Assembly (NCBI RefSeq): GCF_026719745.1
Contig: NZ_JAPPRQ010000001.1
Location: 1 to 33,465, forward strand
DNA: 33,465 bases
Direction: 5' to 3'
Source: Clostridium sp. ZS2-4
GTDB lineage: Bacteria; Bacillota; Clostridia; Clostridiales; Clostridiaceae
A model generated the notes under the pieces. That model had not been told where the DNA came from. It ran no database searches and was given only the letters and a program-made list of their open reading frames with translations. Positions 1-6,764 of this stretch are shown here, in pieces. The translations under genes were made by a program, and so were the position numbers. The first letter of the stretch is position 1. Each line of letters starts with the position of its first letter.

Positions 1-123
1 TTTAAGCTTACATGCTACGCATACCTTTTTATCAAAAGGCTTTTTGTTGTACCTTTTTTTGAACAGTTTCAAGTGAATTTTTAAAAGTTATCCACATTTT
101 TAATTTTTAAATTCTGCAATCAT
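1..123. other. Intergenic DNA downstream of parB
   Basis: No gene is visible here. A short hairpin with arms CCTTTT/AAAAGG lies near 25-40 and is followed by CTTTTTG on the plus strand. It is weak as a terminator and has no clear T-run on the minus strand, so how parB transcription ends is unclear. Confidence 0.4.
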
Positions 124-1089
124 CTATTGTGATTTAAAATATAACTCTAACGCTTTTTCAATAACATCCTCAATTTCAGGCTGCTTAGTTTCAGGTGCAA
201 AGAATTTATTGATAAGCTTAGATTTTAATTTAATAGGTGATGGCTTATTTATCTTTTTCTTTTTATTTAATTCTCCTGAAAGAATTGCATAAGCTGTTTC
301 TTCATTTAGTTTTTTTCCTTCTGAATATGCTCTTAAACTTTCAGCTTTCTTCATATCTACTTTGAAGTTATGTTCAGAAAGAATAAGTTCTACAATACAT
401 TGCTCTTCCTCCGTTAGATAAGAAAGAGTTACTGAAGCTGTAAAAGGTATTTCTTCCATATCTAGTCTATCTTTCAACTCTTTTATAAGATTGCATATTC
501 TTAAATATCTTGATACAGACCTACCTGAAAGATTATAAGTTTTTCCTGTTTCATCTACACTTGTCAACTTCTCGCCAACTTGTCGAGAAGTTTCATCGCC
601 CTTGATTTCATCAGCCTTTAGGAGACTTTCAATCTCTTTTAAAATATCTGTTCTTTTACCTTGAGAAGCTAGTGCCTTATGATGCTGCTCTAATGCAGCT
701 GCTCTTTCTGAATGAAGCATATCACTAAAAGAACGCTGCATAAGATTTGTTTCTGTTACAATAAGCATTGCTTCTTCATCTTCAAGGTTGTCCTTAATTA
801 TTGCTGGTACTTTCAATAGTCCTGCTATTTTAGCAGCATTTACCCTGTTATGACCAGATAAAATCTCATATTTTTCACCTTTAGGTCTTACAATAACGGA
901 AACAATAACCCCAAGCTCCCTAATACTTCGCACCATATTTTCAAGTCGCTCACCCTCATATAATTTAAATGGATGGTTTTCAAAGGATACAAGCTTTGAT
1001 ATATCAATTTCAGTTTGATTAGCAGCTTCTTTTTCCTCAGTATCTTCTCCAAACATATCAGCTAAACTCATTAACTTTTTCTCACTCAT
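124..1089 (-). CDS. parB: ParB/RepB-type partition protein (plasmid/ICE style)
   Basis: This 321-residue protein has the order expected of ParB proteins. An N-terminal ParB/sulfiredoxin-like nuclease fold carries the box ILSGHNRVNAAKIAGL (about residues 76-91). A helix-turn-helix with the stretch YNLSGRSVSRYLRICNLI follows at about 185-210, then a basic C-terminal region. The box reads GHNR where chromosomal Spo0J proteins have GERR; from memory that variant is common in ParB proteins of conjugative plasmids and ICEs, which suggests a mobile-element origin rather than the housekeeping Spo0J. The start codon overlaps the parA stop by 4 nt (ATGA), with GGAGGT about 9 nt upstream, so the two are translationally coupled. 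I see no canonical parS (TGTTTCACGTGAAACA-like) in the window. Expected role: binding partition sites and spreading by CTP-dependent clamping, together with the ParA encoded upstream. Confidence 0.82.
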   Translation of the reverse strand: MSEKKLMSLADMFGEDTEEKEAANQTEIDISKLVSFENHPFKLYEGERLENMVRSIRELGVIVSVIVRPKGEKYEILSGHNRVNAAKIAGLLKVPAIIKDNLEDEEAMLIVTETNLMQRSFSDMLHSERAAALEQHHKALASQGKRTDILKEIESLLKADEIKGDETSRQVGEKLTSVDETGKTYNLSGRSVSRYLRICNLIKELKDRLDMEEIPFTASVTLSYLTEEEQCIVELILSEHNFKVDMKKAESLRAYSEGKKLNEETAYAILSGELNKKKKINKPSPIKLKSKLINKFFAPETKQPEIEDVIEKALELYFKSQ

Positions 1090-1880
1090 ATTGATACAAC
1101 CTCCCTTGCAAAGTTCCCATAGGCTATTGATACTTTATTCTTAGGATTATATTCTATGATGCTTTTATTTCTCAAATTAGATTCTCCAACCTTTACTGAT
1201 GTTGGTATCTTGCTTTCAAAGATATGAATATGACTTCCATAAGCTTCTTGTATAATTGACAGCACTTCCTTTGATAATTTCATTCTTTCTGCATACATAG
1301 TAAGAAGTATTCCATCAACTTGTATTTTAGGATTAATCCTCTTTTTTACCCTTAGAATATTTTTTAATAATAATTCCAATCCTTTAGCAGAAAGGTATTG
1401 AGGAGTAACTGGTATAATTACACTATCACAGGCTGCAAGAGCATTAATTGTCAGCATTCCAAGTGATGGAGAACAGTCAATGATAACATAATCATAATCT
1501 TCTTTAATTTCATCAATAATAGACTTTAAAATAAGTTCTCTACTCATGACATTAACCAGTGCTATTTCTATTGCTGATAATTCCAAGTTACATGGAATAA
1601 GATCAACCTTTCCTGTTGAAAGAATATACTTATCTTTTTCAGGCAGATTTTTCTCTTCAATAGCCAGTGCCATCAGATTGTATATTGTGGTATTAATGCT
1701 GTCAGTGTTATCATAGCCAAAACATACAGTTAAACTGCTCTGAGGGTCAAAATCTATAAGTAAAACTTTCTTCCCCATTTCAGATAGAGCATATCCTAAA
1801 TTTAAAGTTGTTACAGTTTTAGATACCCCTCCTTTTTGATTAACGATTGCTATTACTTTACTCATATCTTTAGCATCCAC
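1086..1880 (-). CDS. parA: ParA/Soj-family partition ATPase
   Basis: This 264-residue deviant Walker-A ATPase carries KGGVSKT (residues 16-22), the Walker A' segment VLLIDFDPQSSLT, and the Walker B region YVIIDCSPSLGMLTINAL. These features place it in the ParA/Soj family, which hydrolyses ATP on the nucleoid to move ParB-bound DNA. The start at 1880 has AGGA 6 nt upstream; an alternative Met (MSKVIAIV, five codons in) matches the usual ParA N-terminus and cannot be excluded. It is the first gene of a parA-parB operon transcribed leftward from a strong promoter at 1930-1958 that overlaps a perfect palindrome. The neighbouring divergent XRE gene is the obvious candidate regulator. Because the partner ParB is of mobile-element type and defence genes lie next door, this pair probably belongs to an integrated or relic element, not to the chromosome's own soj-spo0J locus. 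Confidence 0.88.
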   Translation of the reverse strand: MDAKDMSKVIAIVNQKGGVSKTVTTLNLGYALSEMGKKVLLIDFDPQSSLTVCFGYDNTDSINTTIYNLMALAIEEKNLPEKDKYILSTGKVDLIPCNLELSAIEIALVNVMSRELILKSIIDEIKEDYDYVIIDCSPSLGMLTINALAACDSVIIPVTPQYLSAKGLELLLKNILRVKKRINPKIQVDGILLTMYAERMKLSKEVLSIIQEAYGSHIHIFESKIPTSVKVGESNLRNKSIIEYNPKNKVSIAYGNFAREVVSI

Positions 1881-1929
1881 CTTCCTAAATTAATTTTGCT
1901 TGTTTTTACACTTAACATTTTATAGTTTG

Positions 1930-1958
1930 ATAATACACTAATAAGTGTATTATTTCAA
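1930..1958 (-). promoter_or_regulatory. parA promoter overlapping a 24-bp palindrome
   Basis: On the minus strand, TTGAAA (1953-1958) is separated by 17 nt from TATTAT (1930-1935), an excellent sigma-A promoter. Nearly the whole spacer and the -10 lie inside a perfect inverted repeat (1930-1953) with 10-bp arms ATAATACACT/AGTGTATTAT around a 4-nt centre. A bound repressor would occlude RNA polymerase. The half-site AGTGTAT recurs at the divergent promoter (2016-2022). Confidence 0.7.
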
Positions 1959-1997
1959 GTAATATTAAATTATTTAGTTTAGTTTTATTTGTATTTA

Positions 1998-2026
1998 TTG
2001 ATAAATCACATTTAAAAGTGTATATT
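1998..2026 (+). promoter_or_regulatory. XRE gene promoter with operator half-site
   Basis: TTGATA (1998-2003) is followed 17 nt later by TATATT (2021-2026), a good sigma-A promoter for the XRE gene. The half-site AGTGTAT (2016-2022) overlaps the -10, in the same register relative to the -10 as in the divergent parA promoter. This position also rules out the TTG at 2025 as translation start, because it falls inside the -10. Confidence 0.6.
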
Positions 2027-2048
2027 GTTAATAAGGATGGTGAATAAC

Positions 2049-2264
2049 ATGGCTTTAACAATGGGCGAAAAAATTCGCATTTTAATAAAAAGGAAAAAAA
2101 CTACTATATCTGAGCTTGCAAGATTAATAGGAACCACTAATCAAAACTTATCCAACAAACTTTCTCGTGATAATTTCTCAGAAAAAGAGCTTCAGCAAAT
2201 TGCCAAAGCTCTTGGATGTAAATTTGAAGGATTTTTTGTTTTTGAAGATGGAGATAGAATATAG
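2049..2264 (+). CDS. XRE-family HTH transcriptional regulator, small
   Basis: A 71-residue protein that is almost entirely a Cro/C1-type helix-turn-helix: GEKIRILIKRKKTTISELARLIGT leads into the recognition helix TNQNLSNKLSRDNFSEKELQQIAKAL. Length and fold fit a single-domain XRE regulator, probably a dimeric repressor. The start was moved to the ATG at 2049 because AAGGATGGTG provides a ribosome binding site 6-8 nt upstream and the longer TTG start at 2025 lies within the promoter -10. It is divergent from parA-parB. Related half-sites overlap the -10 of both promoters, which suggests that it represses both itself and the partition operon; that is inference from layout. An intrinsic terminator (first copy of the island repeat) begins 14 nt after its stop codon. 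Confidence 0.8.
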   Translation: MALTMGEKIRILIKRKKTTISELARLIGTTNQNLSNKLSRDNFSEKELQQIAKALGCKFEGFFVFEDGDRI

Positions 2265-2277
2265 TACTTTTTTGTGA

Positions 2278-2347
2278 TTTATAAAACACAAAAAGACTAT
2301 GAATTGTAAGCTGTATAAGCTTTTCATAGTCTTTTTCTATTTTATAA
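2278..2347. repeat. Island repeat copy R1 (bidirectional terminator hairpin)
   Basis: First of three related copies of a unit that begins TTTATAAAACACAAAAAGAC and folds into a hairpin with arms close to AAAAAGACTATGAA/TTCATAGTCTTTTT. A-run and T-run flanks allow termination in either direction: for the XRE gene from the left and for the gajA-gajB operon from the right. The other copies are at 6663-6734 and 10867-10936. Confidence 0.75.
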
Positions 2348-2603
2348 TTATACGATGTTGTATTATAAATTTTTATAGTTTTAAAATCACCATCTTATGC
2401 ATAATAGGTTGTTGCTTTTCTTATTAATCTAGTCAAAAAAAACTTATATATTGTTAAGTAATTATGATAATCTCACATTTTTATATGTTAAAAAGAAATA
2501 AATGCAAATATAATCTATGCTATAAATCAAATCTGCTAAAATTATTTTAGTATACCTATTTACAATTTATCTTTTAAATTTTTGTAGATTGAATCAATTA
2601 TTG
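2348..2603. other. Non-coding A+T-rich stretch after gajB
   Basis: Between repeat R1 and the gajB stop codon lie about 256 bases with no open frame of note and no strong hairpin. Together with R1 this makes about 340 bases without a gene. It is transcribed, if at all, as the 3' untranslated region of the gajA-gajB mRNA. Confidence 0.4.
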
Positions 2604-4439
2604 TTATTTCAAATCATTACTACCAGCATGTTTTTTATGTAATATCTTCCAATATCTAGATTCCTCGCAAAATTTATGCCAATTTTCCCCATTCCTTTTT
2701 TTTATATTGTAATATTTTGATCTTACTAAAACACACGCTTTTTTAGCTCTACTTATACAAACAAAACACATTCTATTTTCTTCAGCCACTTTTCTTGAAT
2801 CAGATACACTTCTATAATCCGGAAAATTTCCTTCTTCCATACCCAAAATAACCACTACTTCAAACTCAAGCCCTTTTGAACTATGCCTTGTAGTCAAAGT
2901 AACTTGATTTTCAGGTTTTCCTAGTTTTGAAAACTTTGAAATGTCATAGTTCTTATACCTGTTTTGAGAAGCCACATTTAATAACTTTTCCAAGTTATCT
3001 ATTTCATCTGGATATACACTTGACCCATTCAATATGTTGAATATATTGAGATTTTCTATAATATTTTGTATCCATAATTTAAGTTTACTTCTACTTTCAT
3101 AACTATTAGCTAAAACATCGTAAAGTTTTCTCTTTTCAAGAATTCTACGGTTTCCATTAAAAAATTCTTTATCATTATGTAGCAAAATTAATCTTTCCCA
3201 ATATAAATATATTTCATCAAAAGAAACGCTTATTTTGTCATTTACCCACGAACCACATGTTTCTAACCATTTAACAAAATCAGATCTTTCAAAATCATGT
3301 TTTGAAATGTAATGTGGTATATTCTTTTCCGAAAACTTTTTAGCTAAATCTTTTACATTTTCATTTATTTTTGCAAGTATTACTATTTCTTCAAGCGATA
3401 TTCCTTTATCTATATAATAAGGAATTATTTCATTCACACAACAATTATATTGATCTTCTAAATCCTCTTCACATGTTATAAAAACAAATTCTGCTTTTTC
3501 TTCTTTTCTAGTTGCTGCAACATAATTCCGTTTCGAATTCAATACTAACTCCGATCCGTCAACAATGTCTTGATTACTCCTGTAGTTATTCTTCAGCTCA
3601 ATAGCTATGATATCATTTCTCTTATATAACTCGTGCAAATAATCTGGTATAGCTCCTGAGAATCCATAAATTGATTGATCCGGATCACCTACTGCAAATA
3701 TTTTTATTTCTGTTTTAGTAAAAAGAGAGAGTATCATTTCATGTAAAGGTCTGCCTAAATCCTGATATTCATCAACTACAATCCATGGAAATTTTGCACT
3801 TAAACATTTTCTAACGTATTCTTGTTCTTGTATTAATAAAGTAGAAAATTTAATAATACTTTCGTAATCCATAAAGCCAGATTTATGTAACCTTTTTTCA
3901 TACTCATGTGCTGCTTTTAAAGCAACATCATATGTTGGTATTTTTACACTACTGATTCCTTTAATATTTAGAGTTCTTTCTTTATCCATCTCACTGAGCT
4001 TAATTCCAGTATTGTCTATTCCTAAATCTTCAACTACTTTTTTAAATAACTTATTTTTATTTTTATCAGAAATAATTTTTATTGGCATTGGTATATTATA
4101 ATCGTATAAATGAGCAAAATTTCCTAACACTTCTGAGATACAAAATGAGTGTACCGTTCCTAAAAATACGTTTTGTCTTTCTTCGTATCCCAATTTATTT
4201 AATCTCTGTTTAAACTCTCTGGCAGCTTCTCTACTAAAGGTTACACAGGCTAAACCCCTTGGCTCTTTAATCATTTCTCTTAATAATTTAATAATCTTTA
4301 ATGTCAAAACTGTAGTTTTTCCACTTCCAGGACCTGCAATAACTACAGTACTCTCTTGGGTATTATACGCTTCAAATTGTATCTCATCTTTTTTTATCTG
4401 TTGCATTTTCTCCATATAATATCTCATATTAAAACTCAT
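2604..4439 (-). CDS. gajB: UvrD/PcrA-like superfamily 1 helicase, Gabija GajB
   Basis: This 611-residue protein shows the SF1A helicase motifs in order: Walker A AGPGSGKTT (residues 35-43), Walker B WIVVDEYQDLGRP, motif III GDPDQSIYGFSGA, motif IV NNYRSNQDIVD, motif V TTRHSSKGLEFEVVVILGME and motif VI FVCISRAKKACVLV. The fold is UvrD-like. The start overlaps the OLD-nuclease stop by 11 nt, so the two genes are one translationally coupled unit, the arrangement of Gabija (GajA OLD nuclease plus GajB helicase). In known Gabija systems GajB is activated by DNA ends and works with a GajA tetramer to stop phage. At 611 residues it is longer than the roughly 490-residue Bacillus cereus protein, so it may be a divergent subtype. 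AAGGT lies a few nt before the ATG; an in-frame ATG four codons later is possible. Confidence 0.8.
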   Translation of the reverse strand: MSFNMRYYMEKMQQIKKDEIQFEAYNTQESTVVIAGPGSGKTTVLTLKIIKLLREMIKEPRGLACVTFSREAAREFKQRLNKLGYEERQNVFLGTVHSFCISEVLGNFAHLYDYNIPMPIKIISDKNKNKLFKKVVEDLGIDNTGIKLSEMDKERTLNIKGISSVKIPTYDVALKAAHEYEKRLHKSGFMDYESIIKFSTLLIQEQEYVRKCLSAKFPWIVVDEYQDLGRPLHEMILSLFTKTEIKIFAVGDPDQSIYGFSGAIPDYLHELYKRNDIIAIELKNNYRSNQDIVDGSELVLNSKRNYVAATRKEEKAEFVFITCEEDLEDQYNCCVNEIIPYYIDKGISLEEIVILAKINENVKDLAKKFSEKNIPHYISKHDFERSDFVKWLETCGSWVNDKISVSFDEIYLYWERLILLHNDKEFFNGNRRILEKRKLYDVLANSYESRSKLKLWIQNIIENLNIFNILNGSSVYPDEIDNLEKLLNVASQNRYKNYDISKFSKLGKPENQVTLTTRHSSKGLEFEVVVILGMEEGNFPDYRSVSDSRKVAEENRMCFVCISRAKKACVLVRSKYYNIKKRNGENWHKFCEESRYWKILHKKHAGSNDLK

Positions 4440-6423
4440 CTACCTTTTTATAAATATCATTTATTGCAGATTTCATGTATGCTGGAACATGTTTTTCATC
4501 ACATTTAATGGACATTATTTGAGCAAATCTACCTTTTCCAATGCCATTACTCTCAATTTTTCTTAAGCAACTCCAATAATCACCTTTTTCTAATTCATTT
4601 TTAAAATTCTCTTTTTGCCTATCTCCACCATTTGTCAAACTATTAAAAACATCACATATTATTTTTTTCGCTTTAGCATTCTTAGCACAAGCTTTCATCA
4701 TATCTACTTCGAATGTATAATATCCGATAAAAAATCCTAAATCATTAAACAATTCATCTTGTTCTATAAAAGCAGATGGAATTTCATCACTTTTCTTTAT
4801 ATCAAGATCTAATATAATGTTTTCAATTATTGAATTTCCTAAGTAACCAAACTCTCTTTGATCATCCTCATCATTCATAACATGAAATTTTTTCGTTACA
4901 TCTCCTTTATCAGATACATTTTCATAATAAAAATCTCCATCTGTAATAACAGCAAAAGGGATTTTCAACTTCATAAGCAATTTAACATATGGCTTAAAAT
5001 TAGTAGAGTTTACGTTACACACAACTATACCTTTTTCATCTAATGGTTTTCCTATTAACTCAGCAAATCTTGGTACTAAATATTCTTCCGCGATACCTTC
5101 AACAAGAATTACACCTTTGCCCAAATATATTTCTCCACGCTTAACATCAACATATCTTTCAACATCAAGTAATTCATCGGATGATAGATTGAGTTCAGTC
5201 GTTGAATTTATATCTGTACCACCATCTTTATTGTTATGAAGATGAACAATTGATTCAATCGACGCTATTGATGTAATATGTGTTGAATGTGTTGTTAATA
5301 AAACAGAATTGTCACTATTTTTTATAACATCCTTATATATAAGTCTCTGATATGTAGGATGTAAATGTGCTTCTGGTTCTTCAATTACTAAAATCGTTAT
5401 ACCATCACATTTTGGATCGTGTGTATCCATGAATTTATATAGTTTTTCCTTTGTTACAACATCTAAACTGTCCTTAATAAAATAATTACACTTATCATTT
5501 ATTTCATAAACACTATCTAAAATCTCACCATCTTTTTTAGCTCTAAGTTCTTCAAATTTTGATTTCTTTAAATATGTAGGTACCGTGTTGTCCTGAAGTA
5601 ACAATAAAACTAATGATATATAAAGGATGTTATTTAAACCTAAGCTAATCTCACTAGTATTTCTATCGGATAAAAGAATTTTCAAAGATGTAAGAAGTTT
5701 ATTTGGATCAATATCAATAGTTTTTAGAGAAACATTAAAATCACTTCCCATTCCCAAAATACTAGTGAATCTACTGTTAATATTATTACCTAAATCAATA
5801 ATTTCATCTAAATCTAATACATCTGAACCACTTTCCCCAAGCTTTTCTGCAATATCTTTTAAATCATTCTTGTCTATACAATAACTTCTAAGCAATCTAT
5901 TGACAGGAGATGTCCTAGTATTTTTCATTTCACCTTCTACATCTCTTAATGCTTTAATAACTTTTAGATTTATAAATTTTCTATCTTCATGAGTAAATCT
6001 CTTTGACTCATCTTTCCCCTTAAAAATAATATACTGATACTCTATTTCTCCATTTTCCTTCTCAATTGGGAAATATCTATATGTAATCAAAAGTTTCTCT
6101 TCACCATTTTCTTTTACTGTTGCATCTGAAAGCTGAGCAAGAATGTTCTTGTTATTAATGTAATTACTTAAATAGATTTTTATCTCTATTATTTCTTTGT
6201 TTTCTATTGGATCTTCTAAACCGTCAAAAAAATCATTTTCTTCTAAATATCTATCCTCGTCAGAAAAACTTGGATCTAACACTAATTGTAAAGCTCTTAA
6301 GAAATTTGTTTTTCCAATATTATTTTCACCAATAATTACTTGCTTATGATTTAATCTAACATCAATATCTTTAAAATTTCTATAATTCTTTATTATTACC
6401 CTAGAAATATATAAACTTTTCAT
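4429..6423 (-). CDS. gajA: OLD-family ATPase/TOPRIM nuclease, Gabija GajA
   Basis: The 664-residue product has an N-terminal ABC-type ATPase and a C-terminal TOPRIM nuclease. Walker A is IIGENNIGKTNFL (K38), a signature-like stretch SLGLNNILYISL lies at about 260-271, Walker B is LVIEEPEAHLHP (about 345-356), and the H-loop is LLTTHSTH (about 375-382). TOPRIM motifs are VEGIAEEYLVPRF (about 441-453) and VITDGDF (about 492-498). This is a class 2 OLD protein, the type paired with a UvrD helicase in Gabija. GajA is known as a nicking endonuclease held off by nucleotides and released when phage depletes them. The start was placed at the ATG at 6423 (MKSLYISRV), which has GGAGGT about 10 nt upstream; the ATG at 6441 is part of that ribosome binding site context and lacks its own. 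The gene overlaps gajB by 11 nt. Confidence 0.83.
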   Translation of the reverse strand: MKSLYISRVIIKNYRNFKDIDVRLNHKQVIIGENNIGKTNFLRALQLVLDPSFSDEDRYLEENDFFDGLEDPIENKEIIEIKIYLSNYINNKNILAQLSDATVKENGEEKLLITYRYFPIEKENGEIEYQYIIFKGKDESKRFTHEDRKFINLKVIKALRDVEGEMKNTRTSPVNRLLRSYCIDKNDLKDIAEKLGESGSDVLDLDEIIDLGNNINSRFTSILGMGSDFNVSLKTIDIDPNKLLTSLKILLSDRNTSEISLGLNNILYISLVLLLLQDNTVPTYLKKSKFEELRAKKDGEILDSVYEINDKCNYFIKDSLDVVTKEKLYKFMDTHDPKCDGITILVIEEPEAHLHPTYQRLIYKDVIKNSDNSVLLTTHSTHITSIASIESIVHLHNNKDGGTDINSTTELNLSSDELLDVERYVDVKRGEIYLGKGVILVEGIAEEYLVPRFAELIGKPLDEKGIVVCNVNSTNFKPYVKLLMKLKIPFAVITDGDFYYENVSDKGDVTKKFHVMNDEDDQREFGYLGNSIIENIILDLDIKKSDEIPSAFIEQDELFNDLGFFIGYYTFEVDMMKACAKNAKAKKIICDVFNSLTNGGDRQKENFKNELEKGDYWSCLRKIESNGIGKGRFAQIMSIKCDEKHVPAYMKSAINDIYKKVDEF

Positions 6424-6764
6424 ATTATTATTTACCTCCATAAAATTTCTTACTTCCCACTATATAAATAATTCGTCTTATTACATAACTGCACAATTAT
6501 CTAAAACTAAAGATTGACCCGTTAATTCAGTTATTCAAAATAACACTCTATCGTAATATTCTACAAAATCCCGAATCTTCCTTCTAAATAATCACAAATA
6601 CTCCAATATATTTATATTTTTTATTAATATATAAAAATTAACATTATTCGCACAGTGTATAATTTATAAAACACAAAAAGACTATAAAGTTTTAAGCTAT
6701 AATAGCTGTCTTCATAGTCTTTTTCTATTCTATAGTAAATAGCTAAACTCTCCCATACAAAAGT
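6424..6764. other. Intergenic region upstream of gajA
   Basis: These 341 bases hold repeat R2 and, between R2 and gajA, about 130 bases that must contain the gajA promoter. I could not choose one promoter: TTTAGA and TTGTGC have only partial -10 partners on the minus strand. No small gene is visible. Confidence 0.4.
6555..6734. repeat. Island repeat copy R2 (extended, about 180 bp)
   Basis: This copy contains the hairpin unit (6663-6734, arms near AAAAAGACTATAAAG and CTTCATAGTCTTTTT) plus about 105 further bases on the left that also match copy R3: shared blocks ATTCTACAAAAT, CCTTCTAAATA, ATTAATATAT and TTAACAT appear in the same order. Read on the minus strand it supplies the terminator for the protease-GTPase operon and then the upstream region of gajA. 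It is a direct repeat of 10761-10936, so the two copies bracket the protease-GTPase/MBL operon. Confidence 0.72.

Noticed and set aside
124-1880. Chromosomal soj-spo0J locus marking oriC
   Set aside because: The neighbours are not those of oriC (no rnpA, gidA/B or dnaA), the ParB box is GHNR, and no canonical parS is visible.
5627-5884. Plus-strand frame inside gajA
   Set aside because: It is an antisense shadow of the OLD ATPase gene, without a ribosome binding site or family features; other opposite-strand frames within gajA, topB, murG and the CNNM gene were dropped for the same reason.
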